From positions 1-39,968 of the forward strand of contig JADFRD010000010.1 of NCBI GenBank assembly GCA_022561485.1: 39,968 nt of DNA, read 5' to 3'. The notes below the pieces were generated by a model that had not been told where the DNA came from, made no database searches, and saw only the letters and a list, made by a program, of their open reading frames with translations. The translations under genes and the position numbers were made by a program. Source of the DNA: Fidelibacterota bacterium (GTDB taxonomy: Bacteria > Fidelibacterota > Marinisomatia > Marinisomatales > TCS55). Shown one piece after another: positions 1 through 9,042 of this stretch (the stretch's first letter is position 1; each line of letters starts with the position of its first letter).

Positions 1-1043
1 GGATCGTTTGCGACCTCGGCAAATTTGCAATTCACACTACGCGCAAGCGAATGATTGGAGTTCAGCGCGGACTGAAATCCGAAGGCAAGGACTATCGTGC
101 CTTTGAAATTCTTAATCTCGGCAAATATGAACGCCAGCACTATATCGGTATTAATCCTAACCTGCGAGAAATAGAAAAACAGAAACAGCTTGAACGGAAA
201 GAGAAAGATTTTATAAAACTTATACTCCATGCTTACCGTGCAGAGCAAATTGAAAACTTCATCGGCTTTCACGGAAAAAAAGCAGGACGTTTGGTCGCTG
301 TAGGGCCAATAAATCTACCGGTTACCCGCCTGTATGTGGAAGAAATAATTCTGGAATGTCGCAAAAAACGTATCTCCCGTGTAGATATTCTCGCTTTTGA
401 ATTTGAAATGGGCTTATTTCCTAATATTCAGGAAGAAGCAAAGAGCAAGGGAATTGACCTTGCCATGAAATATATCCCCCGTGAGGTTTTTGATAAAAAA
501 GCGGTGGAGAAAAATCAGGTTGTTTTCCATGATGTCTCATTTGTTGAGGTAAAACCATACGTGAAGAAAAGTACAAAAAACACTCTTCCTTCTATTGCTA
601 TTGAGCTTACGGATTTTTCTGTGTTCTATTCACAGGATTCAATTGATAATATTGCCGAACATCTTAAAAATGGAAAAAGTAAAGTTACGGTTGAGCAAGG
701 ACAAATCGTAAAGGTAAGCAAAAATAAAGGCGGTGTTGTTACCCGAGAGGTTTTAACAAAAAACTGGACAGACTGGATAGATTATTGGAGTGTGGATTTT
801 GATTTTGAAAGTAAGCGGGAAATTATCCGTGTGAAAAATGAGGATACCGACGAAACCGAAGAAGTCTGGACAGGCGATTTTATATTCGAGAATGAGTGGC
901 AAAGCTTCCGTACTAAAAAAGACCGTAATATAGATTTGAAAACACCATTCCATGAATGCGAACCGAGGCAATATAAAGTTGCGGTTAAAGTAGTGGATAT
1001 TTTCGGCAATGATACCATGAAAATTATTGAGGTGAGAGTATGA
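1..1043 (+). CDS. mod: Type III restriction-modification methyltransferase (Mod), 3' part only
   Basis: The frame is open from base 3 to the stop at 1041-1043, so the gene enters from outside the window. The first in-frame ATG (51) is internal. The visible part begins with IVCDLGKFAIHTTRKR, the C-terminal helix signature of type III N6-adenine DNA methyltransferases, followed by a long charged C-terminal region with little recognisable motif content. The SAM-binding and DPPY catalytic motifs would lie upstream and cannot be seen. The family methylates adenine in an asymmetric site and supplies site specificity to the Mod-Res complex. The stop overlaps the next start as ATGA, so the two are translationally coupled. 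The res gene 1.7 kb downstream supports the call. I am confident of the family and know nothing of the target site. Confidence 0.85.
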   Translation, partial: IVCDLGKFAIHTTRKRMIGVQRGLKSEGKDYRAFEILNLGKYERQHYIGINPNLREIEKQKQLERKEKDFIKLILHAYRAEQIENFIGFHGKKAGRLVAVGPINLPVTRLYVEEIILECRKKRISRVDILAFEFEMGLFPNIQEEAKSKGIDLAMKYIPREVFDKKAVEKNQVVFHDVSFVEVKPYVKKSTKNTLPSIAIELTDFSVFYSQDSIDNIAEHLKNGKSKVTVEQGQIVKVSKNKGGVVTREVLTKNWTDWIDYWSVDFDFESKREIIRVKNEDTDETEEVWTGDFIFENEWQSFRTKKDRNIDLKTPFHECEPRQYKVAVKVVDIFGNDTMKIIEVRV

Positions 1044-2218
1044 ATGAAAAGAAAATCCCTGTAAATCCTTTAGTACTAAAATGGGCAAGAGAAACAGCAG
1101 GTCTTGATGTTATGGAACTTGCTCTTCGCATGAAAAAGCATGAAGAAACGATTATAGAGTGGGAAAAAGGAATATCAACACCAACATATCCGCAACTTGA
1201 AAAACTCGCCTACACAATATTTAAAAGACCAATTGCGCTTTTCTTTTTTCCTGAGCCACCTAAGGAGCTTTATCCGGAAAATTCATTTAGAACATTACCA
1301 GATTCTGAAATAGATAAACTGCCACCATATTTTCTAAAATTGTTCAGACATGCCCAAGCATTGCAAATTAATTTATCAGAATTATCAGATAATCGTAATC
1401 CGGCACAGCAAAATATTTTAAAAGATTTGATGTTTTCATCTAACATGTCTCATTTAAAAATAGCGCAAGAAATACGAGCATATTTAAAAATTGATTTAAA
1501 TATGCAAAAATCGATAAGAAATACAGATGATGCTTTTAAGCTTTGGAGAAACGCTATTGAGGAAAAAGGTATTTTTATTTTTAAAGATGCATTTAAGAAT
1601 GATGACATTTCAGGCTTTTGTATTTATGATGAAGTTTTTCCGATTATATACATAAACAACAGCTTACCAAAAACGAGACAAATATTTACGATTTTCCACG
1701 AATTAGCTCATTTACTTTTCAAAACCGGTGGAATTGACCAAAATAATATTGACTATTTTAAACTGCTTTCCGGGAGTGATAAACAAATCGAAATATTATG
1801 CAACAAGGTATCTGCAAGTTTTCTTGTCCCTAACGTTGATTTCCGAAAACAAATCCGCAATTTAGACATCACCGAGGAAAATATATCAAATTTAGCTGGT
1901 TCTTATTGTGTGAGTAGAGAAGTAATCCTTCGAAAATATCTTGATTTAAATCTTATCAATAAAGCACAATATAATGCTTATTCTGCAAAATGGAATAACG
2001 AAGCAAAAGAGATACAGGCTCAAAAAAAGAAAAAACCAGGTGGCAATCCATATGCAACAAAGGCAGCATACCTTGGAGATAACTATTTAAAATTAGTATT
2101 TAAAAAATATTATCAAAACATAATATCTCAAGACCAACTCGCATCTTATATAGGAATGAAAGCAGATAAAGTTTTAAATATTGAACCATTTCTTTACAAG
2201 GAAGGAATGGTCGTGTGA
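1040..2218 (+). CDS. XRE-family HTH protein with ImmA/IrrE-type metallopeptidase domain
   Basis: This 392-residue protein has an N-terminal XRE-like helix-turn-helix (about residues 8-60: LKWARETAGLDVMELALRM followed by ETIIEWEKG). The linker FKRPIALFFFPEPP is typical of XRE-ImmA fusions. A zinc-peptidase motif HELAH lies at residues 220-224 and matches HExxH. ImmA/IrrE enzymes cleave repressor or antitoxin partners. The XRE fusion usually acts as a DNA-binding regulator or antitoxin-like partner. The start overlaps the end of mod (ATGA), and the stop overlaps the GTG start of the next gene, so the pair is tightly coupled with mod and the PIN-like gene. The family call is strong. A role as protease-regulator of the adjacent PIN-like protein is inference. 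Confidence 0.85.
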   Translation: MNEKKIPVNPLVLKWARETAGLDVMELALRMKKHEETIIEWEKGISTPTYPQLEKLAYTIFKRPIALFFFPEPPKELYPENSFRTLPDSEIDKLPPYFLKLFRHAQALQINLSELSDNRNPAQQNILKDLMFSSNMSHLKIAQEIRAYLKIDLNMQKSIRNTDDAFKLWRNAIEEKGIFIFKDAFKNDDISGFCIYDEVFPIIYINNSLPKTRQIFTIFHELAHLLFKTGGIDQNNIDYFKLLSGSDKQIEILCNKVSASFLVPNVDFRKQIRNLDITEENISNLAGSYCVSREVILRKYLDLNLINKAQYNAYSAKWNNEAKEIQAQKKKKPGGNPYATKAAYLGDNYLKLVFKKYYQNIISQDQLASYIGMKADKVLNIEPFLYKEGMVV

Positions 2219-2688
2219 TTTATATATTTGATACAAGTACATTTATCACACTATTTGAGTATTTTTACACAGACAGTTTTCCAAGTTTATGGAGTAAATA
2301 TGATGAATTAATAAAGCAAGGAAAAATCATTTCAGTAAGAGAAGTAAAAAATGAAATTAACAAAAAGCGTAGTGAATCTCGTCTTACGAAATGGGTAAAG
2401 AACCATAAAAAAATATTTTTCACACCAGAAAAAGAAGAGTTGGATTTTGTAGTTGAGATTTTCAGAGTTAGACATTTTCAAGCATTAATACGAAAAAAAG
2501 AACAACTCGAAGGAACACCAGTTGCCGATCCGTTCGTCATAGCAAAAGCAAAGGTTGCGAACGCCTGTGTTGTTACAGAAGAAATCGAAAAAGATAATGC
2601 AGCAAGAATCCCAAATATTTGTAAGCATTTTGGAATTGAGTGTTTAAAACTTGAAGGATTTATGAAAAGAGAAAATTGGAAATTTTGA
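2215..2688 (+). CDS. DUF4411-like PIN-fold protein, probable toxin partner of the XRE-ImmA protein
   Basis: The 157-residue protein starts at GTG 2215, overlapping the previous stop (GTGTGA). The N-terminus IYIFDTSTFITLF carries the first PIN-type aspartate. REVKNEINKK supplies the expected Glu, and TPVADPFVIAKA and CVVTEE resemble the later acidic positions of the PIN-like fold. This matches DUF4411, a PIN-like family that often follows XRE-ImmA genes. PIN proteins are Mg-dependent RNases, so toxin or RNase activity is plausible but not shown here. Its position between mod and res suggests an addiction or back-up defence function in the R-M locus, which is inference. Confidence 0.75.
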   Translation: MIYIFDTSTFITLFEYFYTDSFPSLWSKYDELIKQGKIISVREVKNEINKKRSESRLTKWVKNHKKIFFTPEKEELDFVVEIFRVRHFQALIRKKEQLEGTPVADPFVIAKAKVANACVVTEEIEKDNAARIPNICKHFGIECLKLEGFMKRENWKF

Positions 2689-2741
2689 TAATGGTTTTTA
2701 AAAATTGATAATTGAGTTGAAATGTGAAGGATATAATGTAA

Positions 2742-5426
2742 ATGGCTATTCATCCTGATTTTCCTGAATCCCCTTATGAAATACTAAAACCGGAGATACG
2801 CTGGTTTCCCGCAGATGAAGTCTTGCGTGAAAGCAGATACGAAAAACTTCTACCGCCTCTTGTCCATACTTTAAGAAAAGAACTTGAAACATGGCGAAAC
2901 AATAATTATGAAGGTGCAACAAATACAAGTAAATCACTTTTAAAATGGTGGTTTTTAACGGAACATATCATGCCAAAAGCAGACGGCACAACGTCCGGGT
3001 TTCAGTATTATTATGCTCAGCGAGAAGCGGTTGAAACAATTATCTACCTGACTGATATTGTAAAAATAAAAGATAAATACGATTTGATGCGCTTTGATTC
3101 TTTCGGTAGTGTTTCAGCAAATATGTTTGATGAAGAATGGCGTCGTTTTGTCATCAAAATGGCAACAGGTACAGGAAAAACAAAAGTAATAAGTCTTATT
3201 CTGGCATGGTGCTATTTTCATAAAACATACGAATCCGAATCTGAACTTGCTCGTAATTTTCTGGTTATTGCACCCAATATTATTGTTCTTGATAGAATCC
3301 GTACTGATTTTGACGGTCTTAGAATTTTCTTTGAAGACCCAATTCTACCTGATAATGGATTTGAAGGTCATAACTGGCGGGATGATTTTCAGCTGACACT
3401 TCATATTCAAGATGATGTAAATGTTACACGAAAAACAGGAAATTTATTTCTTACGAATATTCATCGGGTTTATGCGTCGGACGATTTTGAACCGAGTTTT
3501 GAAGATGATGATTTGATGGATTACTTCCTCGGAAAACACCCCACCGGAAAAACGACAGATTCAAAAGTTGATTTGGGTAATATTGTAAGGGAAATTGATG
3601 AATTGGTAGTATTTAATGATGAAGCCCATCATATTCATGATAGCAAACTTGCCTGGTTTAAATCAATAGAGGATATACACAATAGGCTTAAACAAAAAGA
3701 ACATTTTTTATCACTTCAAGTGGACTTAACCGCAACTCCAAAGCATAATAACGGTGCCATATTTGTTCAAACGGTTTCTGATTATCCCCTCGTAGAAGCT
3801 ATAACACAGAATGTAGTTAAACACCCAGTACTACCGGATTCTGCCAGCCGAGCAAAATTATCCGAACGGCAAAGCGCCATTTTTACAGAAAAATATGCCG
3901 ACTATATTAATCTCGGTGTAATAGAATGGCGTAAAGCCTATGCAGCAAATGAAAAACTCGGTAAAAAAGCAATTCTCTTTCTTATGACCGATGATACCAA
4001 AAATTGCGACGAAGTAGCCGAATATCTTGAAGGAACTTACCCTGAATTAAAAGATGCTGTTCTGGTTATACACACCAAGAAAAATGGCGAAATCGCGGAA
4101 GCACAATCAGGAAAAAGTAAAGAAATACTGGAGAAACTTCGTAAAGAATCAAATAAAATTGATAGTTGGGATAGTCCGTATAAAGCAATTGTGTCTGTTT
4201 TAATGCTTAAAGAAGGTTGGGATGTTAAAAATGTAACTACCATTATCGGACTCAGGGCCTATTCTTCAAAAAGCAACATTTTGCCCGAACAGACACTTGG
4301 ACGAGGATTACGCCGAATGTATCCAAGTTCTAATGTGCAAGAATATGTAAGCGTCGTGGGTACAAATGCATTTATGGATTTTGTGGAATCTATTCAGAGC
4401 GAAGGTGTTGAACTTGAGCGTTCAGAGATGGGTGAGGGCGTAACTCCAAAAGCACCTATTATAGTAGAAATTGATAACGAAAATACAAAAAAAGATATTG
4501 ACAAACTTGATATAGAAATACCAGTTTTAACAGCACGTATTTACCGAGAATACAAAAATCTTGAAAACCTTGATCCAAGTAAGTTTGGCAATAAGAAAAT
4601 AAAGTATCAACAGTTTAGTGAAGAAGAACAAAGAAAAATTGTTTTTAGAGACATTACAACTGGTGAAGTGACTCATTCAACACTTTTGGATTCTGCCGCT
4701 GTTACTGATTATCGAAGTGTTATCGGATATTTCTGTCAAATAATCATGAAAGATATGCGATTAGTTAGTGGATATGATATTCTTTATGGCAAAGTAAAAG
4801 AATTCGTTCAAAATCATCTTTTTAGTCAGAAAATTGATATTGATAACCTGAATACACTCCGTAACCTTTCTGAATTGGAAGCGAGTAAAACAATTGTTGA
4901 AACATTTAAGAAATTTATTAATCAACTTACTGTGCAGGATAAAGGGAGTGCAGAAATACGAGATTATATAAAACTGAGAAATACTCGCCCCTTTATTGTA
5001 AAGGAACAAGGTTATATTATTCCAAAGAAAAGCATATTTAATAAAATTATTGGAGACAGTAGTCTTGAACTGAAATTTGCTAATTTCTTGGAAACTTGTG
5101 ACGATATCGTTTCGTTTGCAAAGAATTACACTCGCATTAACTTCAAAATTGATTATGTAAAAGCGAGCGGGGATATATCCAATTACTATCCGGATTATAT
5201 CGTGAAAACATCTGAAAATGAAATTTATATTGTTGAAACTAAAGGGCAGGAAGACCTTGACGTTCCATTAAAAATGGAACGACTGAAACAATGGTGTGAA
5301 GATATAAATAACTCTCAAAGTAAAATGAAGTACAACTTTGTTTTTGTGGATGAAGAAGGATTTTATAAATACAATCCTAAGAATTTTAAAAGTTTAGTAA
5401 ACACCTTCAATAAATATAAAGAATAA
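2742..5426 (+). CDS. res: Type III restriction enzyme, Res subunit (SF2 helicase plus PD-(D/E)XK nuclease)
   Basis: The protein is 894 residues and complete. The superfamily 2 ATPase part has Walker A MATGTGKTK (about 139-147), a DEAH Walker B (about 293-296) in VVFNDEAHHIHD, a motif III-like DLTATP, and motif VI EQTLGRGLRR (about 514-523). The C-terminal nuclease shows YYPDYIV (PD near 816) and IVETKG (near 829), a PD-(D/E)XK core. Type III Res translocates or slides on DNA with Mod and cuts away from the recognition site. An AAGGA Shine-Dalgarno lies before ATG 2742. A 53-base gap separates it from the PIN-like gene. Every catalytic motif looks intact, so the restriction arm is probably functional if the off-window part of mod is intact. 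Confidence 0.93.
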   Translation: MAIHPDFPESPYEILKPEIRWFPADEVLRESRYEKLLPPLVHTLRKELETWRNNNYEGATNTSKSLLKWWFLTEHIMPKADGTTSGFQYYYAQREAVETIIYLTDIVKIKDKYDLMRFDSFGSVSANMFDEEWRRFVIKMATGTGKTKVISLILAWCYFHKTYESESELARNFLVIAPNIIVLDRIRTDFDGLRIFFEDPILPDNGFEGHNWRDDFQLTLHIQDDVNVTRKTGNLFLTNIHRVYASDDFEPSFEDDDLMDYFLGKHPTGKTTDSKVDLGNIVREIDELVVFNDEAHHIHDSKLAWFKSIEDIHNRLKQKEHFLSLQVDLTATPKHNNGAIFVQTVSDYPLVEAITQNVVKHPVLPDSASRAKLSERQSAIFTEKYADYINLGVIEWRKAYAANEKLGKKAILFLMTDDTKNCDEVAEYLEGTYPELKDAVLVIHTKKNGEIAEAQSGKSKEILEKLRKESNKIDSWDSPYKAIVSVLMLKEGWDVKNVTTIIGLRAYSSKSNILPEQTLGRGLRRMYPSSNVQEYVSVVGTNAFMDFVESIQSEGVELERSEMGEGVTPKAPIIVEIDNENTKKDIDKLDIEIPVLTARIYREYKNLENLDPSKFGNKKIKYQQFSEEEQRKIVFRDITTGEVTHSTLLDSAAVTDYRSVIGYFCQIIMKDMRLVSGYDILYGKVKEFVQNHLFSQKIDIDNLNTLRNLSELEASKTIVETFKKFINQLTVQDKGSAEIRDYIKLRNTRPFIVKEQGYIIPKKSIFNKIIGDSSLELKFANFLETCDDIVSFAKNYTRINFKIDYVKASGDISNYYPDYIVKTSENEIYIVETKGQEDLDVPLKMERLKQWCEDINNSQSKMKYNFVFVDEEGFYKYNPKNFKSLVNTFNKYKE

Positions 5427-5507
5427 GGAAAATCTATCTTCTGGAATACGGCAACAGTTAGTGAGCCTACAACAACGACTAAAAGGTTTTGCCTTTGTTC
5501 CGATATG
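5427..5507. other. Intergenic gap between res and mdh
   Basis: Eighty-one bases lie between two converging genes. A short hairpin-like sequence (AAAGG TTTTG CCTTT, about 5479-5493) is present without a convincing T-tract. This is the boundary between the restriction-modification module and the housekeeping genes. I found no integrase, tRNA or duplicated end here. Confidence 0.4.
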
Positions 5508-6443
5508 TTACAGCCCCGTTTCTGCCACAGTTTTTTTCACTGCTTCGAGGGTATTATTCAGAGCAGATTTTTCATCATCTGTCAATTCAAATTCCAGAAT
5601 TTTTTCCACCCCGTTGGCACCGATCACAGATGGAACGCCTATGAAATAGCCGTCAATGCCAAATTCTCCTTCACATAGAGAGGCGCATGGGATAACTCGT
5701 TTTTTATCTTTAATATATGACTCGACCATTTCAATGGCACATTGGGCAGGTGCGTAAAATGCAGATCCATTGCCGAACAGTTTAACGATTTCACCGCCGG
5801 CAAAACGTGTTCGGTGTTCAATTTCGGCCAACCTTTCTGCAGGAATCAAATCTGTAACCGGAACTCCGCCAACCGTCGCCAATCTGGTAATTGGAACCAT
5901 AGTATCACCGTGGCCGCCCATGACCAGACAGGTAACATCCTGGACGGACAAACCCGTTTCCATGGCAATAAACGTCCTAAACCTCCCTGAATCAAGAGCG
6001 CCGGCCATACCCACTACTTTGTTTTTCGAAAATCCGGATATTTTATAAAATGCATACACCATAGCGTCAAGGGGGTTTGATATCACAATGACAAATGCAT
6101 TGGGTGCTTTCTCTTTAATATTTCCGGCTACATCTTTCATAATACCTAGATTGATCTCCAAGAGATCTTCGCGATCCATACCGGGTTTTCTCGGGATTCC
6201 GGCAGTGATTATAAAAACATCTGAATCTTTGATATCATTCCAATCAGAGGTGCCTGTAATAGTTGCATCATACCCATCATGAGGACGTAGCTGCATTAAA
6301 TCGAGTGCTTTCCCTTTAACCATTCCCTCTGCATTTGGAATGTCAAAAATAACAATATCACCCAGTTCTTTTTGCATCGCCAAGAGGGCAAGATTCCCCC
6401 CAATTTGGCCGCCGCCAATTAATGAGATTTTTGGTCTGGACAT
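5508..6443 (-). CDS. mdh: Malate dehydrogenase, NAD-dependent, lactate-dehydrogenase-like type
   Basis: The enzyme interconverts malate and oxaloacetate with NAD in the TCA cycle. The 311-residue length is normal for the LDH-like Mdh group. The Rossmann loop is SLIGGGQIGGNLALL near residue 7, with Asp in VIFDIPN for NAD preference. IPRKPGMDREDLL gives the two substrate Arg residues. ISNPLD supplies Asn, DSGRFRTF supplies the third Arg, and MGGHGDTMVP carries the catalytic His. AAGGAG sits seven bases before the ATG. The gene is monocistronic: it lies downstream of the rpmA terminator, has its own promoter-like sequence and converges on res. Confidence 0.96.
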   Translation of the reverse strand: MSRPKISLIGGGQIGGNLALLAMQKELGDIVIFDIPNAEGMVKGKALDLMQLRPHDGYDATITGTSDWNDIKDSDVFIITAGIPRKPGMDREDLLEINLGIMKDVAGNIKEKAPNAFVIVISNPLDAMVYAFYKISGFSKNKVVGMAGALDSGRFRTFIAMETGLSVQDVTCLVMGGHGDTMVPITRLATVGGVPVTDLIPAERLAEIEHRTRFAGGEIVKLFGNGSAFYAPAQCAIEMVESYIKDKKRVIPCASLCEGEFGIDGYFIGVPSVIGANGVEKILEFELTDDEKSALNNTLEAVKKTVAETGL

Positions 6444-6462
6444 GTGTGACTCCTTAAATGAA

Positions 6463-6490
6463 ATTATACGTTACAGAAAATTACGACAAT
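6463..6490 (-). promoter_or_regulatory. Candidate promoter of mdh
   Basis: On the minus strand a perfect TATAAT (6463-6468) is preceded by TTGTC-like sequence (6484-6490) with a 15-16 base spacer. It sits between the rpmA terminator and the mdh start. The short spacer and the weak -35 lower confidence. Confidence 0.45.
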
Positions 6491-6500
6491 TTGATCTTAA

Positions 6501-6530
6501 ATAAAAAACCCTCGCGAAGCGAGGGTTAAA
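6501..6530 (-). terminator. Rho-independent terminator of the rng-rplU-rpmA operon
   Basis: A perfect nine-base-pair stem (AACCCTCGC, 6507-6515, with GCGAGGGTT, 6519-6527) closes a three-base GAA/TTC loop. On the minus strand it is followed by a run of T residues. It lies about 20 bases past the rpmA stop. Confidence 0.88.
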
Positions 6531-6547
6531 ATTTAGATTTGTAAGCT

Positions 6548-6799
6548 TTATACTACGACGTTTACAAATTTTTTGTTTCTTCCTTTTTTGCTGAACTTTA
6601 CAATGCCATCAGCAATCGCAAAAAGAGAATCATCTCCACTGCGTTTGACATTTGTTCCGGGATGGAATTTTGTTCCACGTTGTTTTAGAATTATTCCTCC
6701 TGAAAGGATGGTTTGCCCATCTGATACTTTAACCCCAAGTCGTTTAGAGTTGGAATCACGCCCGTTCCTTGAACTTCCTACACCTTTTTTATGTGCCAT
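6548..6799 (-). CDS. rpmA: 50S ribosomal protein L27 (bL27)
   Basis: An 83-residue basic protein starting [16 protein letters not shown], the characteristic L27 N-terminus that reaches toward the peptidyl-transferase centre. The following [23 protein letters not shown] and [14 protein letters not shown] match the whole family. It begins with the mature-type MAHKK, with no Firmicutes-type cleavable N-terminal extension. It follows rplU closely and is followed by a strong terminator, so it is the last gene of rng-rplU-rpmA. Confidence 0.97.
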   Translation of the reverse strand: MAHKKGVGSSRNGRDSNSKRLGVKVSDGQTILSGGIILKQRGTKFHPGTNVKRSGDDSLFAIADGIVKFSKKGRNKKFVNVVV

Positions 6800-6801
6800 A
6801 A

Positions 6802-7170
6802 TTATTCTTCCTTTGCAGTCTCTTTTGCTGGTATCTTTAAAGTTTTTTTATTTGCCGCAGAAAATTCAATTTTTTCAATTTGCAACAATGTATAACCTTG
6901 TCGGTGGCCATTTTTCCGCTGGTACCCTTTACGGCGCTTTTTCTTAAAAATCAGTATCTTCCGGTTACGACCGTGTTCAAGGACTTTTGCTTGTATTGTG
7001 GCTCCCTTAACAGTGGGTGTTCCAACATGATCTTTTTTACCATCATTGGCAAAAAGAATATGATCAAAGGTCAATATGTTTCCCACTTCGGATAGCTGAC
7101 TGGCTACCTTAAGACGATCACCTTCGGTGACTGTATATTGTTTTCCTGAAATTTCGACGATTGCGTTCAT
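6802..7170 (-). CDS. rplU: 50S ribosomal protein L21 (bL21)
   Basis: I place the start at the ATG at 7170, giving [14 protein letters not shown], the normal L21 N-terminus. GGAG at 7179-7182 lies eight bases upstream. A frame extension to 7194 would add eight residues with no family support. Family motifs include [14 protein letters not shown] and the basic KIIFKK-type region ([20 protein letters not shown]), followed by YTLLQIEKI. The 122-residue length exceeds the usual length of about 103 because of a Lys/Ala/Glu-rich tail after residue 105, a common lineage-specific extension. It sits two bases upstream of rpmA and 26 bases downstream of rng. Confidence 0.95.
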   Translation of the reverse strand: MNAIVEISGKQYTVTEGDRLKVASQLSEVGNILTFDHILFANDGKKDHVGTPTVKGATIQAKVLEHGRNRKILIFKKKRRKGYQRKNGHRQGYTLLQIEKIEFSAANKKTLKIPAKETAKEE

Positions 7171-7178
7171 AATTATAT

Positions 7179-7182
7179 CTCC
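7179..7182 (-). promoter_or_regulatory. Shine-Dalgarno sequence that fixes the rplU start
   Basis: GGAG on the minus strand lies eight bases before ATG 7170. It supports this start over an in-frame ATG further upstream. Confidence 0.75.
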
Positions 7183-7196
7183 AAAAGCCGGCAAAA

Positions 7197-8750
7197 TTAA
7201 GAGGATTTCCCCTGATTACCAAGCCCAACTTGATCTGTAACATCTTTCTTATCTTTTGTCCTCAAAAACCGAAATTCATCTCGTTGAACGTCATTGCTTT
7301 CATCAATAGATAAATGCACAAAATTCTGCCACATTAAGCTACGTAATACTTTTTTCTTATCATTTTTAAGATATCCTGCCATTTCAGGATGAAGTAGTAA
7401 TATGAGTCTTAAATCCCGGTGTTTGCTTTTATAGCGTCTTAACCAATGGTCAATTCTCGTTATAAGTGTTTCTTTGGATATGATTCTTCCTGATCCATGA
7501 CATGTTGGGCAAACTTCACTCATGGAATCGATCAAACTTAACCGAATGCGCTGACGAGTCATTTCAAGTAAACCGAAATCACTAATGGGTGAAACAGCAA
7601 CTTTTGCTCGGTCTTTTTTTAATTCTTTGCGTAATTCATAATATACTTTTCGTTGGTTTGATTCCAAACGCATATCGATAAAATCGATCACAATTAAACC
7701 AGATAAATCTCTCAGCCTCAGTTGCCTTGCCACTTCTCGGGATGCTTCAAGGTTTATTTTAAGAGAATTGAGTTCGTGTTCTTTTTTTCCGATAAACCGT
7801 CCGCTGTTTACGTCTACAACAACCATGGCTTCTGTTTTTTCTATAATGAGATAAGCGCCGCTTTTAAGCCATACTTTCGGTCGCATGAGTTTAGTCAATT
7901 CATCTTCGATCCCCATCGCTTCAAATAAGGGTGTTTTCAAACGGTAAAGGTCTAATCTGTTCGCCATATTTGAAGAAACATCTTCCAAATATCGTGATGT
8001 TTTGCGATAGAGTTTTTTAGAATCAATGACGATTTTTTCAACATCAGACGTCAGTAGATCTCGAATAACGCTTGAAGCGGTTTCAAGATCTTCATATATC
8101 AAGGTAGGTGCATCAGTTTTATTCGCTTTGGATTGCAGTCTGTCCCATGTTGATTTCAACTGATCAAAATCATTTTTTAAGGTTTCTTCGCTTTTCCCCT
8201 CTGCCACTGTACGAACAATTACGCCAAACCCTTCTTGTTTAAATGAATGAACTATCTTTTTGAGCCGTCGACGTTCATATTTATCCCAAACTTTTTTTGA
8301 TATTCCTATATAGTTTGCATCCGGGACCAAAACCAATAATCTCCCGGGTATTGCCACCTCTGTTGTGACTCTTGGGCCTTTACCCGCGAACGGTTCTTTT
8401 ATTACCTGAACAAAAATTTCCTGTCCCGATTGAAGATCAACGGAAATATTATCATTGCTTTTGCGGCGAAATTTTTGCGTACCGTTTCGATTATTATCTT
8501 CATCATCGTCCATGAGATAATCACTGTTTTCTATTTCAGAGAATGGTAAGAATGCATTTACTTCATAATCAATGTCAACAAAAGCGGCCTGCATTCCAGG
8601 TAAAACATTTTCAACTTTACCCTTATAAATATTACCAACCATACGTTGCTTATCGTGTTTTTCAATATAAACTTCAACAAGTTGGCCATCCTCAAGAATA
8701 GCAATGCGTGTTTCACCCATACTTTCATTTATATATATTTCTTTTTTCAT
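7197..8750 (-). CDS. rng: Ribonuclease E/G family endoribonuclease
   Basis: This 517-residue protein has the length of RNase G and lacks the long RNase E C-terminal scaffold. It begins MKKEIYINESMGETRIAILE. It carries an S1-like domain (GNIYKGKVENVLPGMQAAFVD, about 40-60), the catalytic acidic pair regions VVVDVNSG and LIVIDFIDM, and the zinc-link CPTCHGSG (about 436-443). The family makes single-strand cuts in rRNA precursors and mRNA. A loop insertion after the first part of the S1 domain (DDDEDNNRNG) is acidic and probably lineage specific. The gene heads rng-rplU-rpmA, an order common in several phyla. Confidence 0.93.
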   Translation of the reverse strand: MKKEIYINESMGETRIAILEDGQLVEVYIEKHDKQRMVGNIYKGKVENVLPGMQAAFVDIDYEVNAFLPFSEIENSDYLMDDDEDNNRNGTQKFRRKSNDNISVDLQSGQEIFVQVIKEPFAGKGPRVTTEVAIPGRLLVLVPDANYIGISKKVWDKYERRRLKKIVHSFKQEGFGVIVRTVAEGKSEETLKNDFDQLKSTWDRLQSKANKTDAPTLIYEDLETASSVIRDLLTSDVEKIVIDSKKLYRKTSRYLEDVSSNMANRLDLYRLKTPLFEAMGIEDELTKLMRPKVWLKSGAYLIIEKTEAMVVVDVNSGRFIGKKEHELNSLKINLEASREVARQLRLRDLSGLIVIDFIDMRLESNQRKVYYELRKELKKDRAKVAVSPISDFGLLEMTRQRIRLSLIDSMSEVCPTCHGSGRIISKETLITRIDHWLRRYKSKHRDLRLILLLHPEMAGYLKNDKKKVLRSLMWQNFVHLSIDESNDVQRDEFRFLRTKDKKDVTDQVGLGNQGKSS

Positions 8751-9009
8751 AACTTGTACCTACAAATATTTATCGTATTCGTTATTTTAGTATATGCAAC
8801 AGATATCACCCCGCGTACGGGGTTAATTCTTTGCTATGTCTGGTTGGAAGGAGAGAAGGAGGGAAAAAGAGTGGGAAAATCTTATTATTGTATCAATTAA
8901 AAAAACGTATTAAAAAATCTGTTAATTGGCCTACGCTTCTTCCAAACCGGCTATAAAATTACCTGATTTAAAAACTATCAGCAAGAAAATTAACTTTTAT
9001 AGTGAATTC
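8751..9009. other. Intergenic region between rng and the metH leader
   Basis: No gene is supported here. The region holds a perfect small hairpin, ACCCCG-CGTA-CGGGGT, at 8808-8823. It has no clear T-tract on either side, so its role is unknown. A purine-rich stretch follows (8846-8877: GGAAGGAGAGAAGGAGGG and beyond). The rng promoter must lie near 8760-8800 on the minus strand. A weak TTGCAT is visible there without a convincing -10 partner. Confidence 0.5.
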
Positions 9010-9039
9010 TTGATTAATGTTGTAAAAATACTGTATTAT
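9010..9039 (+). promoter_or_regulatory. Candidate promoter of the metH transcript
   Basis: TTGATT (9010-9015) and TATTAT (9034-9039) are separated by 18 bases. The predicted transcription start, about 9046, falls at the 5' edge of the SAM-II aptamer, so the leader would begin with the riboswitch. Confidence 0.5.
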
Positions 9040-9042
9040 TAA

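Noticed and set aside
1-5426. A complete mobile island carrying the restriction-modification module
   Set aside because: No integrase, transposase or flanking direct repeat was found. The upstream boundary lies outside the window.
6573-6947. Plus-strand frame across rpmA and rplU
   Set aside because: It is antisense to two certain ribosomal protein genes and shows no family similarity.
7171-7194. Longer rplU start
   Set aside because: The shorter ATG has GGAG at good spacing and gives the canonical L21 start. The extension falls in the gap after rng.
8808-8823. Hairpin as a second riboswitch or rng terminator
   Set aside because: It is a short stem with no T-run and no known aptamer motif. 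It lies upstream of both diverging genes, so a terminator role is unlikely.
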